Shown one piece after another: positions 45,228-53,126 of a stretch of 64,000 nt of DNA. This stretch comes from an uncultured Phocaeicola sp. GTDB lineage: Bacteria; Bacteroidota; Bacteroidia; Bacteroidales; Bacteroidaceae. Both the position numbers and the translations under genes were made by a program. Location: assembly GCA_944320885.1 (NCBI GenBank), contig CALUJE010000001.1, forward strand, positions 124,001-188,000, read 5' to 3'. Position 1 is the stretch's first letter. Every line of letters starts with the position of its first letter. The notes under the pieces are model-generated. The model made no database searches. It was not told where the DNA came from and saw only the letters and a program-made list of their open reading frames with translations.

Positions 45228-45418
45228 GTAATTGATATTTCTTGACCCCCTTCCAATAAGGAAGGCAATTCACAAGAGAGGGAGATGTGTTAAGGGAGAG
45301 AAATATATGGGGAGAAATAAAAAATATACAGAGGGAAGGAAAATGGGTGACTGCATTTATCTGATAAGATTTATATAGAATAAATTTCTGTTGGAAGGGG
45401 GTCGTTACTTTTCTTTTA
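45228..45418 (+). ncRNA. candidate structured RNA closed by a 13-bp perfect inverted repeat
   Basis: GACCCCCTTCCAA (45244-45256) is perfectly complementary to TTGGAAGGGGGTC (45391-45403), which is followed by a T-rich tract. The enclosed 134 nt is strongly purine-rich on the plus strand, with repeated GGGAGA-like words. CCTTCC (45249-45254) can instead pair with GGAAGG (45260-45265), giving a competing short hairpin. No protein gene follows on the same strand for 6 kb. Boundaries are approximate. Confidence 0.45.
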
Positions 45419-45652
45419 CTAAACGAGAATCCTGAATATGTTTTTTTTAATTATAAGTTATGCGGTATGAATTCATATCCGCATTTTTTTTGTTCATAAC
45501 TGATGAGGGATTTGCTTTATAAGTTATGCTTTTTTTATTTATGGCCTTCTTCCTGGAATTGATAACTTATAAAAATCTCTCTCTTCCTTCTTCTTTTCCT
45601 TGTAATATATTTTCTTTTCTGCCTTTTGCCGGAATAAGGGCTGTTAAGGCAC

Positions 45653-45725
45653 GTTTTGCTGGCGACCAAGCTCCAGCGTGCTGGCGGTTAAGGCTCAGCA
45701 CGCTGGCTGTCAAGGCTCAACAAAC
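45653..45725. repeat. 73-bp tandem palindromic element, GCTG family, three units
   Basis: The minus-strand reading starts GTTTGTTGAGCCTTGACAGC and continues with two further 22-bp units, ending CCAGCAAAAC. It matches the element at 10401-10494 in sequence and plan but lacks one unit (73 versus 94 bp) and is inverted relative to it. Confidence 0.85.
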
Positions 45726-45840
45726 TGTGTAGAGGTGCTCTGCAAATACTTTGCTATCAGTGCGTTTGCTGATTGAAAAATGGGAACTTCATTGTGAAGT
45801 GTGTTTATGCGGCAGAATGGAGTTGTCTTGTTTTTTTACA

Positions 45841-45880
45841 GAAGAAGCCTGCCTCTTGAATGCTTCATGAGGCAGGCTTC
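45841..45880 (-). terminator. hairpin downstream of uxuA, probable terminator
   Basis: GAAGCCTGCCTC (45844-45855) pairs perfectly with GAGGCAGGCTTC (45869-45880). The T tract after it on the minus strand is weak (TTCTG), so efficiency is uncertain. Confidence 0.6.
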
Positions 45881-45935
45881 ATAATATCTGCTTCCGGTTA
45901 GAGCCGGTTATACCCGTATCGGGTCAGGGCTGTAA

Positions 45936-47114
45936 TCAGATTCCTTCTTCCATGCTCTTGGCGATACCCATTTCAAGACCGCGGAGTTCGGCCAGTCCGC
46001 GCATACGGCCCAGGCAAGAATATCCCGGATTGGTCTTTTTGGTAAGGTCGTCAATCATCTGATGACCGTGGTCAGGACGCATCGGGATTGATACACCGCG
46101 TTTCTGCTGCATCTTCAGGAAGTTTTTCATGACGTGATACATGTCTACGTCACCTTCAAGGTGGTTGGCTTCGAAGAAGTCGCCCTCAGCATTGCGCTGT
46201 GTGCTGCGCAGGTGCACGAAGTTGATGCGGTCGGCAAAGCGTTCCATCATTCCGGCCAGGTCGTTCTTTGCAGAAACTCCGAATGAACCGGTGCAGAGAC
46301 ACAATCCGTTTGATTCGTTAGGCACGGCTTCGATGAGGCGTTTGAAATCTTCTTCCGTACTCATGATACGCGGCAATCCGAGAATTGGCTGTGGGGGGTC
46401 ATCGGGATGGATAACCAGTTTGACACCCACTTCGTCGGCAACCGGACAAATCTGTTTCAGGAAGAATATCAGGTTCTGGCGCAGTTTTTCGGCGTCGATA
46501 TCCTTGTAGCGGTCGAGCGCTTCCTGGAACTGTTCTACGGTGAAGCTTTCCTCTGAACCCGGCAGACCGGCAATCATGTTGCGGGTAAGACGGTGTTTGT
46601 CTTCATCGCTCATCTCGGCAAAGCGTGCTTTTGCTTTGGCAATTTCTTCGGCTGAATATTCTTTCTCAGCTCCCGGACGTTTCAGGATGAAGAGGTCGAA
46701 AGCTACGAAAGCGGCACGTTCGAAACGGAGTCCGCGTGAGCCGTCTTTCATTTCGTATGCCAGGTCGGTGCGTGTCCAGTCAAGTACGGGCATGAAGTTG
46801 TAGGTTACAATCATGATGCCGCACTGTGCCAGGTTGCGCAGGCTTTGCTTGTAGTTTTCGATATATTTCATGAAGTCTCCGGTCTGTGTCTTGATGTGCT
46901 CGTGTACGGGTACACTTTCTACAACACTCCATTTCAGGCCGGCAGCCTCAATCATTTCTTTGCGTTTCATGATTTCTTCCACCGTCCACACTTCGCCGTT
47001 GGGTATGTGGTGAAGAGCGTTTACGATGCCGGTAGCACCGGTTTGCTTGATGTCTTGCAAGGTTACGGGGTCATTGGGTCCGTACCAGCGCCATGTTTGT
47101 TCACAAAGTATCAT
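45936..47114 (-). CDS. uxuA: mannonate dehydratase
   Basis: UxuA dehydrates D-mannonate to 2-keto-3-deoxygluconate in glucuronate catabolism, with a metal-bound TIM barrel. Length is 392 aa. Visible signatures are [14 protein letters not shown] near the start, [31 protein letters not shown] and [12 protein letters not shown]. All catalytic His and Asp residues in these motifs are in place. The short-chain dehydrogenase upstream is 32 bp away and supplies mannonate, which supports a two-gene operon. Confidence 0.96.
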   Translation of the reverse strand: MILCEQTWRWYGPNDPVTLQDIKQTGATGIVNALHHIPNGEVWTVEEIMKRKEMIEAAGLKWSVVESVPVHEHIKTQTGDFMKYIENYKQSLRNLAQCGIMIVTYNFMPVLDWTRTDLAYEMKDGSRGLRFERAAFVAFDLFILKRPGAEKEYSAEEIAKAKARFAEMSDEDKHRLTRNMIAGLPGSEESFTVEQFQEALDRYKDIDAEKLRQNLIFFLKQICPVADEVGVKLVIHPDDPPQPILGLPRIMSTEEDFKRLIEAVPNESNGLCLCTGSFGVSAKNDLAGMMERFADRINFVHLRSTQRNAEGDFFEANHLEGDVDMYHVMKNFLKMQQKRGVSIPMRPDHGHQMIDDLTKKTNPGYSCLGRMRGLAELRGLEMGIAKSMEEGI

Positions 47115-47146
47115 AATGGGTTGTTTTTATGTTGGTAAATATTTTG

Positions 47147-47959
47147 TTAAATCGCAAATACGTTGAATCCTCCGTCTACTACGGCAACGGTTCCGGTTAC
47201 AAATTTCGAAGCGTCGCTGATGAGATACTGGATGGTTCCGTTCAGTTCTTCAGGTTTTCCGAAGCGTTTAAACGGAGTCTGGCGGATAACGTCGCTTCCG
47301 CGTGAGGTATAGCTTCCGTCAGCATTGGTCAGCAGCGTGCGGTTCTGTTCGGTCAGGAAGAATCCCGGTGCAATGGCATTTACACGGATGCCTTCGCCGA
47401 ATTTTGAAGCCACTTCATTGGCCAGGTATTGTGTGAAGTTAGAGATTCCGGCTTTGGCAGCAGCATAACCGCAGACACGGCTCAACGGACGGAATGCAGC
47501 CATTGAAGAGAAGTTGACGATACATCCCTGTTTCTGCTCAACCATAGCTTTCAGGAATACCTGAGTAGGGATAACCGTACCCGTAAGGTTCAGGTTCAGC
47601 ACTTTCTCAAAGTCTTCCGGTTTCAGGTCGAAGAAGGTTCCGTCAGGACCGATGGTAGCACCCGGCATGTTTCCTCCGGCTGCATTCAGCAAGGCGTCTA
47701 CACGTCCGTATGCAGCAAGGATGTCTTTCAAGTTCTGTTCTACCACTTCTTTGTTCATCACGTCTGTTTTGAGGAACATGGCTTCACCGCCATTGCTCTT
47801 TATGTCGTTTACGATAGCTTCGCCTATTTCGGCCTTACGTCCCATAATCACAACTTTGGCTCCTTGTGTAGCCAGATAACTTCCAATCTCTCGGCCAAGA
47901 ACACCGGTACCTCCGGTGATGGCAACAACTTTGTCTTTTACACTAAATAATTCGTTCAT
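47147..47959 (-). CDS. SDR-family oxidoreductase, probable D-mannonate oxidoreductase
   Basis: The protein has 270 aa. The NAD(P)-binding TGGTGVLG motif, NAAGGNMPG, catalytic Ser in NFSSMAAF and YAAAK (Tyr-x-x-x-Lys) define a classical short-chain dehydrogenase. FVTGTVAVVDGGFNVFAI is the usual C-terminus. Because it precedes uxuA, it probably interconverts fructuronate and mannonate, in place of the unrelated UxuB of enterobacteria. This is inference from context. Confidence 0.88.
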   Translation of the reverse strand: MNELFSVKDKVVAITGGTGVLGREIGSYLATQGAKVVIMGRKAEIGEAIVNDIKSNGGEAMFLKTDVMNKEVVEQNLKDILAAYGRVDALLNAAGGNMPGATIGPDGTFFDLKPEDFEKVLNLNLTGTVIPTQVFLKAMVEQKQGCIVNFSSMAAFRPLSRVCGYAAAKAGISNFTQYLANEVASKFGEGIRVNAIAPGFFLTEQNRTLLTNADGSYTSRGSDVIRQTPFKRFGKPEELNGTIQYLISDASKFVTGTVAVVDGGFNVFAI

Positions 47960-47971
47960 AATTATGTTCGT

Positions 47972-48619
47972 TTATGGTTTGTTTACATTGTTTTCTTTCA
48001 GAACCAGCAAGCTTTCAGGGCCCATGTTGAAGAGCAGATCCACGATGCTCAGGTTGGGCAGGAAGCCGTGACGGGCACTGAACACCTGATAATATGGCTT
48101 GGGCACGAACGATGCGTCTTCATGAAAATCGTGCTTGGGATGTATCAGTTCGCGTGCGTCGGTCTCTTCGGGAGCGGCAAACTCCTGTTTGTAGTCGTCC
48201 GTACGGCGGATGTTGGGCTGCATGTCAATCAGTTCGCATATCAATGCGCAGAGCGCTTCGTTGAAGTCATACAGAAAGTCGTACTTCTTTTCGTAAAACG
48301 GGCGGAAGTCGTCCTGATAGTATTCAAAGAACGGACTGTTGTGGTAGGCCGATTCCAGAGCATTCCAGTGCAGATGCCTCCAGTTGCCGTGTTCAGAGAT
48401 GCGTATGTCTTTCATCAGGCATTTCGGTGTGGCCGGTTTTTCGGTCGGTATGGAGAGAGACAGTGGTCCGTCGGCAGCGGCAATGGTACAACGGTTCCGG
48501 TATGTCTGTTTCATATAGTGGTCGTATTGCTCCACGTAAATATGGTCGTAGGCATACAGCTTGGTGTAATATTGCACCGGAGCCAGATAGGCAGAACTCA
48601 GATAGATAGTCTTTTCCAT
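47972..48619 (-). CDS. WbqC-family protein
   Basis: The ATG at 48619 (MEKTIYLSSAYLAPVQYYTK) is chosen because the longer ORF runs into the signal peptidase gene. Length is 215 aa. The WbqC pattern (YLAPVQYY, YMKQTYRNRCTIAAADG, LSIPTE near the front; FLPNLSIVDLLFNMGPES at the end) is clear. The family occurs in surface-sugar loci and beside lepB; its enzymatic role is not established. It ends the dapB-lepB-lepB-WbqC run. Confidence 0.88.
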   Translation of the reverse strand: MEKTIYLSSAYLAPVQYYTKLYAYDHIYVEQYDHYMKQTYRNRCTIAAADGPLSLSIPTEKPATPKCLMKDIRISEHGNWRHLHWNALESAYHNSPFFEYYQDDFRPFYEKKYDFLYDFNEALCALICELIDMQPNIRRTDDYKQEFAAPEETDARELIHPKHDFHEDASFVPKPYYQVFSARHGFLPNLSIVDLLFNMGPESLLVLKENNVNKP

Positions 48620-48642
48620 GATAGCTGTTTTTTTCGTGTTTC

Positions 48643-49569
48643 TTATTTTACCAGACGGAAGAAGCGTTCCCAGCGGTATCCTTCCCACAGAGGTTTTTCA
48701 TTGTCTTTCGAGAACCATATCAGCGCGGCACGGCCGATGACGTGGTCTTTGGGTACGAATCCGAACAGGCGTGAGTCGCACAGACTGATAGAATTGTTTG
48801 AGGCCATCCAGTGATAGTCTTTGGTAAATGTATAACTTTCTGCAGGCTTGCCGTCGATAATCAGTGTGTCGTTTCTCAGTGATGCGTTTCTACCTTCGTG
48901 GCAGATGATGGTGTTGCACAGCAGTTTGGCGTTCCAGGGATATACCTTCACGCTTTTTCCTTTTCCCGGAACAACAAACGGGTGTACTCCTTCGGCCGTA
49001 TCGGTCTGCATCGACTTGAAACAGACAGTGCCTCCCAGTTCCTGTTTCAGCAGATACAGTTCATAGTGGCTGAAGCTTCTCAGATAGCATCCGTTGTCAT
49101 AACCTATCAGTTCATTGTTGGCTATACCTGTTTTTCTGATGGCCTTTACTACGAGGTCTTCTTCCTCGCCCGGGTAGGCATATATGAGTTTGCTGTCGGG
49201 ACTTAATATGCGGTCGTTCGTCTGGATAAGCTCGTTGTTGAGCATCAGCGTATCGCCCGGCAACCCGATGCAACGGTTTATGAATACCTCCTTACCGTTG
49301 TGTCCTTTCTGCTTGTCGGCCGGTGCGGGATTGTTGAAAAGTACAATGTCGCCCCGCTTTACCGGGCGTTCATTCCAGCGCTGGTAACCGAACACTGACG
49401 TGAAAGGCACTCTGAACCCGTAACTCCATAAATTAACGATTACTCTTTCGCCGCGATACAAAGTATTCTCCATTCCTGTAGATGGTATGGTACAGGAAGT
49501 AAAGGCAAATACTTTGATTACCAGAACCAAAGCAATGGCAATGACTACGGCTTTCAAGAGTTGTTTCAT
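48643..49569 (-). CDS. signal peptidase I paralogue lacking catalytic residues
   Basis: The protein has 308 aa with an N-terminal membrane helix and the S26 fold signatures KRGDIVLFNNP and NRCIGLPGDTL, plus SLCDSRLFGFVPKDHVIGRA at the C-terminus. The catalytic Ser position reads Gly32 (PSTGM in place of PSxSM) and the catalytic Lys position reads Asn98 (INRCIGLPG in place of IKRxxGLPG). Both substitutions were checked in the DNA. It should therefore be inactive as a protease. It follows an intact paralogue by 4 bp. Confidence 0.9.
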   Translation of the reverse strand: MKQLLKAVVIAIALVLVIKVFAFTSCTIPSTGMENTLYRGERVIVNLWSYGFRVPFTSVFGYQRWNERPVKRGDIVLFNNPAPADKQKGHNGKEVFINRCIGLPGDTLMLNNELIQTNDRILSPDSKLIYAYPGEEEDLVVKAIRKTGIANNELIGYDNGCYLRSFSHYELYLLKQELGGTVCFKSMQTDTAEGVHPFVVPGKGKSVKVYPWNAKLLCNTIICHEGRNASLRNDTLIIDGKPAESYTFTKDYHWMASNNSISLCDSRLFGFVPKDHVIGRAALIWFSKDNEKPLWEGYRWERFFRLVK

Positions 49570-49573
49570 GCTG

Positions 49574-51001
49574 TTATTTGATGTTGTCTACCAGTTTGAA
49601 CAGACGGTTCCAGCGAATCTTTCCGTCAAACCATCCGCGGTCCTTGTCGAGCGAGAGCCATACGATAATCGGTTTTCCCACGATATGGTCCTCGGGTACG
49701 AATCCCCAGTAACGGGAATCGGCCGAGTTATGGCGGTTGTCTCCCATCATCCAGTAATAATCCATTTTGAATGTGTAGGTATCGGTCTGTACCCCGTTGA
49801 TATAAATCTTTCCGTCTTTCATTTCCAGCTTGTTGCCTTCGTATACACGGATAGGACGTTCGTAAACAGGGTAATTCTCCTGAGTAAGCTTGATGCTTTC
49901 ACCTTTTTTCGGAATCCATACGGGGCCGTAGTTGTCGGCAGTCCAGTCTTTGTGCATGTTCAGCGGATAGAGCCAGTCGCCTACGGGTTGTTCGGCATAG
50001 GTAATGCTTTTCACCAGCTTGGTATTGGCTTTCAGCGTTTCGTAAGCCTTGCGAGTTAGCGGCAAGGTATAAGATGTGCTTGTTTCGCTCGGGTCGCACG
50101 CGTCTTCTTCACTGATGCCCAGTTCATGGCGCATTTCCATTGAGATGGGGCGTGTTGTCTCCACGTGATATACATACTGCACGTTGTCCGGCTCCTTGTT
50201 GGCCTTTCCGTCAAGATAGATAATGTGGTCTTTTATCTGTAAGGTCTGTCCCGGTAATCCCACACAGCGTTTCACATAATTGGCACGCTGGTCTACCGGA
50301 TAGGATACCACACGTCCGTAATAATCGGGGTCTTCTTCAATGGTTTTCCGGCCCAGGTTATAAAGGAAACTGTATACCTCCTGTTGCTGTTCAAAACTGA
50401 TGCTGTCCATAATCGGGAGGTTTACGTTACTCTGCTGGCAGGTAAGCTCACCAATCTGGTAGCATGTGTTATAGAAATCGGCGTTGGGCATGTTCAGCGC
50501 TACGGTATCTCCCGAGGGATAATTGAACACCACAATGTCGTTCAGCTGCACGCTCCCGCTTCCTTTTACGCGACGGTAATCCCAATGAGGCCACTCAATG
50601 AATGATTTGCAGTTGAGCAAAGGTAATCTCTGCTGGGTAAGCGGCATTGACAGCGGTGTCATCGGCACACGCGGACCGTAGCTTATCTTGCTGACGAACA
50701 GATAGTCGCCAACAAGCAGTGACTTCTCGAGTGAAGAAGTAGGTATAGTATAATTCTGAAAAGCAAATACGTTTACGAAATAAACGGCTACCAGTGCGAA
50801 TACGATGGCATCGACCCAGCTCATCACTCCGCGCGCGGTTTTGTTCTTGAGCTGTTTCCACCAGGTCCATTTTATCTTTTTGGAAATGTAAACGTCGTAA
50901 ATGAAAGGCACAACAATCAGTCCCAGCCAGCTTTTTACCCAAAGGAGGAAAAGCAGATAGAGCACTGTAACGATGGCAAACTTAATCCATTGCTTTTTCA
51001 T
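49574..51001 (-). CDS. lepB: signal peptidase I
   Basis: LepB removes signal peptides at the outer face of the inner membrane. Length is 475 aa. Two N-terminal hydrophobic segments precede the catalytic box TIPTSSLEKSLLVGD, with Ser90 as nucleophile (a Leu replaces the usual Met), and the Lys base is Lys244 in NYVKRCVGLPGQ. An insertion of about 65 residues separates box C (NDIVVFNYPSGD) from box D. GDNRHNSADSRYWGFVPED is the C-terminal signature. It lies 10 bp downstream of dapB. Confidence 0.96.
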   Translation of the reverse strand: MKKQWIKFAIVTVLYLLFLLWVKSWLGLIVVPFIYDVYISKKIKWTWWKQLKNKTARGVMSWVDAIVFALVAVYFVNVFAFQNYTIPTSSLEKSLLVGDYLFVSKISYGPRVPMTPLSMPLTQQRLPLLNCKSFIEWPHWDYRRVKGSGSVQLNDIVVFNYPSGDTVALNMPNADFYNTCYQIGELTCQQSNVNLPIMDSISFEQQQEVYSFLYNLGRKTIEEDPDYYGRVVSYPVDQRANYVKRCVGLPGQTLQIKDHIIYLDGKANKEPDNVQYVYHVETTRPISMEMRHELGISEEDACDPSETSTSYTLPLTRKAYETLKANTKLVKSITYAEQPVGDWLYPLNMHKDWTADNYGPVWIPKKGESIKLTQENYPVYERPIRVYEGNKLEMKDGKIYINGVQTDTYTFKMDYYWMMGDNRHNSADSRYWGFVPEDHIVGKPIIVWLSLDKDRGWFDGKIRWNRLFKLVDNIK

Positions 51002-51011
51002 AGGCGTATTG

Positions 51012-51767
51012 TTAGAATTTGAATAAATCGTTCATTCCCAGAAAACCTTCATGAGTAGCGGTATACTCGGCTGCGAGTACGGCTCCCAGTGCAAAACCTT
51101 TGCGGTTTTTCGCATCATGGGTAATCGTGATGCTGTCAGCTTCTGAATCATAACGTATGGAGTGGATGCCCGGCACTTCTCCTTCACGTATGGAACTGAT
51201 GGGCAGTTCGTTGCTTTGGCAGGTTTCAGAACCGGAAACAGTTCCGTCGGGGGCAGTAAGGGTACCTTTTACCCAGCAAGTCTTGCGGTCCAGATTCTCA
51301 AGGATACCTTCGGCCAGTGTGATGGCTGTTCCGCTCGGGGCATCGAGCTTGTGTATGTGATGTGTCTCGCTCATGCTTACTTCGTAGTTGGGGAACTGGT
51401 TCATGATGTGTGCCAGGTATTTGTTTACAGCCGAGAAGATGGCTACCCCCAGACTGAAGTTGGACGACCAGAACAAGGTCTTTCCTTCTTTGCTGCACAG
51501 ACGTTTCATTTCGTCGGCATGGCTTTCCATCCATCCGGTACTTCCCGATACTACTTTTACGCCTGAGGCAAATGCTTTCAGGCAGTTACCGTATGCTACA
51601 GACGGAGCTGTAAACTCAATGGCTACATCAGCGCTTTTGAATGCTTCCGATTCAAAGTCCTGAGGATTGTTTATATCGATAATGCATACTATTTCATGTC
51701 CGCGGCCAAGAGCTATCTGTTCTATCTCTTTGCCCATCTTTCCGTATCCGATCAGTGCTATTTTCAT
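51012..51767 (-). CDS. dapB: 4-hydroxy-tetrahydrodipicolinate reductase
   Basis: DapB carries out the NAD(P)H reduction on the lysine/diaminopimelate pathway. The ATG at 51767 (MKIALIGYGKMG) is chosen over a TTG two codons upstream. Length is 251 aa. IGYGKMGKEIEQ binds the cofactor, and ETHHIHKLDAPSGTAI carries the catalytic His and Lys. It heads the run with the two signal peptidases and WbqC and diverges from the DUF2851 gene, with 84 bp between starts. Confidence 0.97.
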   Translation of the reverse strand: MKIALIGYGKMGKEIEQIALGRGHEIVCIIDINNPQDFESEAFKSADVAIEFTAPSVAYGNCLKAFASGVKVVSGSTGWMESHADEMKRLCSKEGKTLFWSSNFSLGVAIFSAVNKYLAHIMNQFPNYEVSMSETHHIHKLDAPSGTAITLAEGILENLDRKTCWVKGTLTAPDGTVSGSETCQSNELPISSIREGEVPGIHSIRYDSEADSITITHDAKNRKGFALGAVLAAEYTATHEGFLGMNDLFKF

Positions 51768-51851
51768 ATTCAAATATATTTATATTTGCAAAGATAATCT
51801 ATTTCTCAACTATCCTTTGTACTTTTGTTCAATTATATAACCTCAATTAAC

Positions 51852-53117
51852 ATGGAAGAGCTGTTACATTATGCGTGGAAGCATAAAATTTATCCTTTAG
51901 GGGCATTGTATACTTCAGACGGTAAACCTGTTGAAATAATTGATGCAGGTTTGCAGAACACGCATGCCGGACCGGATTTCTTCAATGCAAAGATAAAGAT
52001 TGACGGCACGGTGTGGGTAGGAAACGTGGAAATACACCGGCGGTCGTCTGACTGGAACCGTCACGGGCATCACCAGGACCCGGCCTATGAGTCGGTAGTC
52101 TTGCATGTGGCTTCGGATATTGATACAGAGGTATATGATCTTAAGGGGCGCAGTATTCCGCAACTCTGTCTTCCATATCCGGCCCGTCTGGAAGAGCGTT
52201 ATGAAGAGCTTAGACAGGCAGAGCATTATCCGCCCTGTTATTCCTTTATCCCTTCGTTGTCAAAGCTGTCCGTTCACGGATGGATGGCTTCGCTGCTTTA
52301 TGAGCGTATGGAACAGAAGAGCAGGCAGGTGATGGAACGGGTAGAGTTCTGCAACAAGAATTGGGAAGATGCCTTTGTGGTAACGCTGGCCCGCAATTTC
52401 GGTTTCGGTCTGAACGGTGATGTTTTCGAACGATGGGGAAAAAGTATCCCCTTACGTGCACTCGACAAACACCGGGACAACCTGTTTCAGATTGAAGCTT
52501 TGTTTTTCGGACAGGCCGGACTGCTTGAAGAGGAGATTGCCGATGATTATTATCAGCAGCTTCAGAAAGAATATCTTTATCTGGCTCATAAGTTCAGTCT
52601 GCAACGCATGGAGGCGGCTACGTGGCGTTTCCTGCGGACACGTCCCGGAAACTTTCCGCATGTGCGCATAGCCCAGCTGGCATGGATGTTTTACAAGGAA
52701 AACGCTCTTCTGTCACGTCTGCTTGAGGCGCCCGATGCCGATGCGGTGCGCAAGATTCTTTCGGCCCGTACTTCCGAGTACTGGGAAACCCATTACATGT
52801 TTGGCGAGCCTTCGGCCCGTCGCACCAAATCGCTTTCGGCCTCTACTCAGGATTTGCTGATTATCAATACGGTCTGTCCGTTTCTTTTTGCCTACGGACG
52901 CCATAGGGCCGATGAAACGATGCCGCAGCGTGCACTGGCTTTTCTTGAAACGCTGAAACCCGAGAACAATTACATTGTGCGCCAATGGCTGCAATGTGGG
53001 CTTGAGGTGGAGAATGCCGGAGACAGCCAGGCCCTTATCCAGCTGAAGAAGATGTATTGCGACGCACGCAAGTGCCTGTACTGCCGCATCGGATACGAGT
53101 ATCTGAGACAAAGATGA
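51852..53117 (+). CDS. DUF2851 family protein
   Basis: The ATG at 51852 (MEELLHYAWKHKIYP) is preferred to an upstream TTG. Length is 421 aa. The conserved NTHAGPDFFNAKI, VGNVEIHRRSSDW and YESVVLHV stretch near residues 38-95 is diagnostic. RNFGFGLNGDVFERW and KYCRIGYEYL-like residues at the end complete the family pattern (LYCRIGYEYLRQR). Function unknown; no signal peptide, so probably cytoplasmic. Confidence 0.88.
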   Translation: MEELLHYAWKHKIYPLGALYTSDGKPVEIIDAGLQNTHAGPDFFNAKIKIDGTVWVGNVEIHRRSSDWNRHGHHQDPAYESVVLHVASDIDTEVYDLKGRSIPQLCLPYPARLEERYEELRQAEHYPPCYSFIPSLSKLSVHGWMASLLYERMEQKSRQVMERVEFCNKNWEDAFVVTLARNFGFGLNGDVFERWGKSIPLRALDKHRDNLFQIEALFFGQAGLLEEEIADDYYQQLQKEYLYLAHKFSLQRMEAATWRFLRTRPGNFPHVRIAQLAWMFYKENALLSRLLEAPDADAVRKILSARTSEYWETHYMFGEPSARRTKSLSASTQDLLIINTVCPFLFAYGRHRADETMPQRALAFLETLKPENNYIVRQWLQCGLEVENAGDSQALIQLKKMYCDARKCLYCRIGYEYLRQR

Positions 53118-53126
53118 TGTGCTTTC

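Larger units (their letters stand above)
44902..45935. other. 1.0-kb gene-free region
   Basis: It contains the methyltransferase promoter region, a candidate structured RNA closed by a 13-bp inverted repeat (45228-45418), the three-unit GCTG-family repeat (45653-45725), and a hairpin downstream of uxuA (45841-45880). A 68-codon ORF (45526-45732) runs through the repeat and has no supporting features. Between 44950 and 45200 nothing was recognised. Confidence 0.8.

Noticed and set aside
45244..45403. MITE-type mobile element bounded by 13-bp terminal repeats
   Set aside because: No target-site duplication flanks the repeats and no second copy is in the window; a structured RNA explains the promoter and T-rich tail better, though a MITE is not excluded.
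45228..45418. 6S RNA
   Set aside because: The ends pair well, but the purine-rich middle cannot form the long hairpin with central bubble expected of 6S RNA; left as an unassigned RNA candidate.
45526..45732. 68-codon ORF as a gene
   Set aside because: It runs through the GCTG repeat element, has no promoter at the right place and no recognisable protein features.
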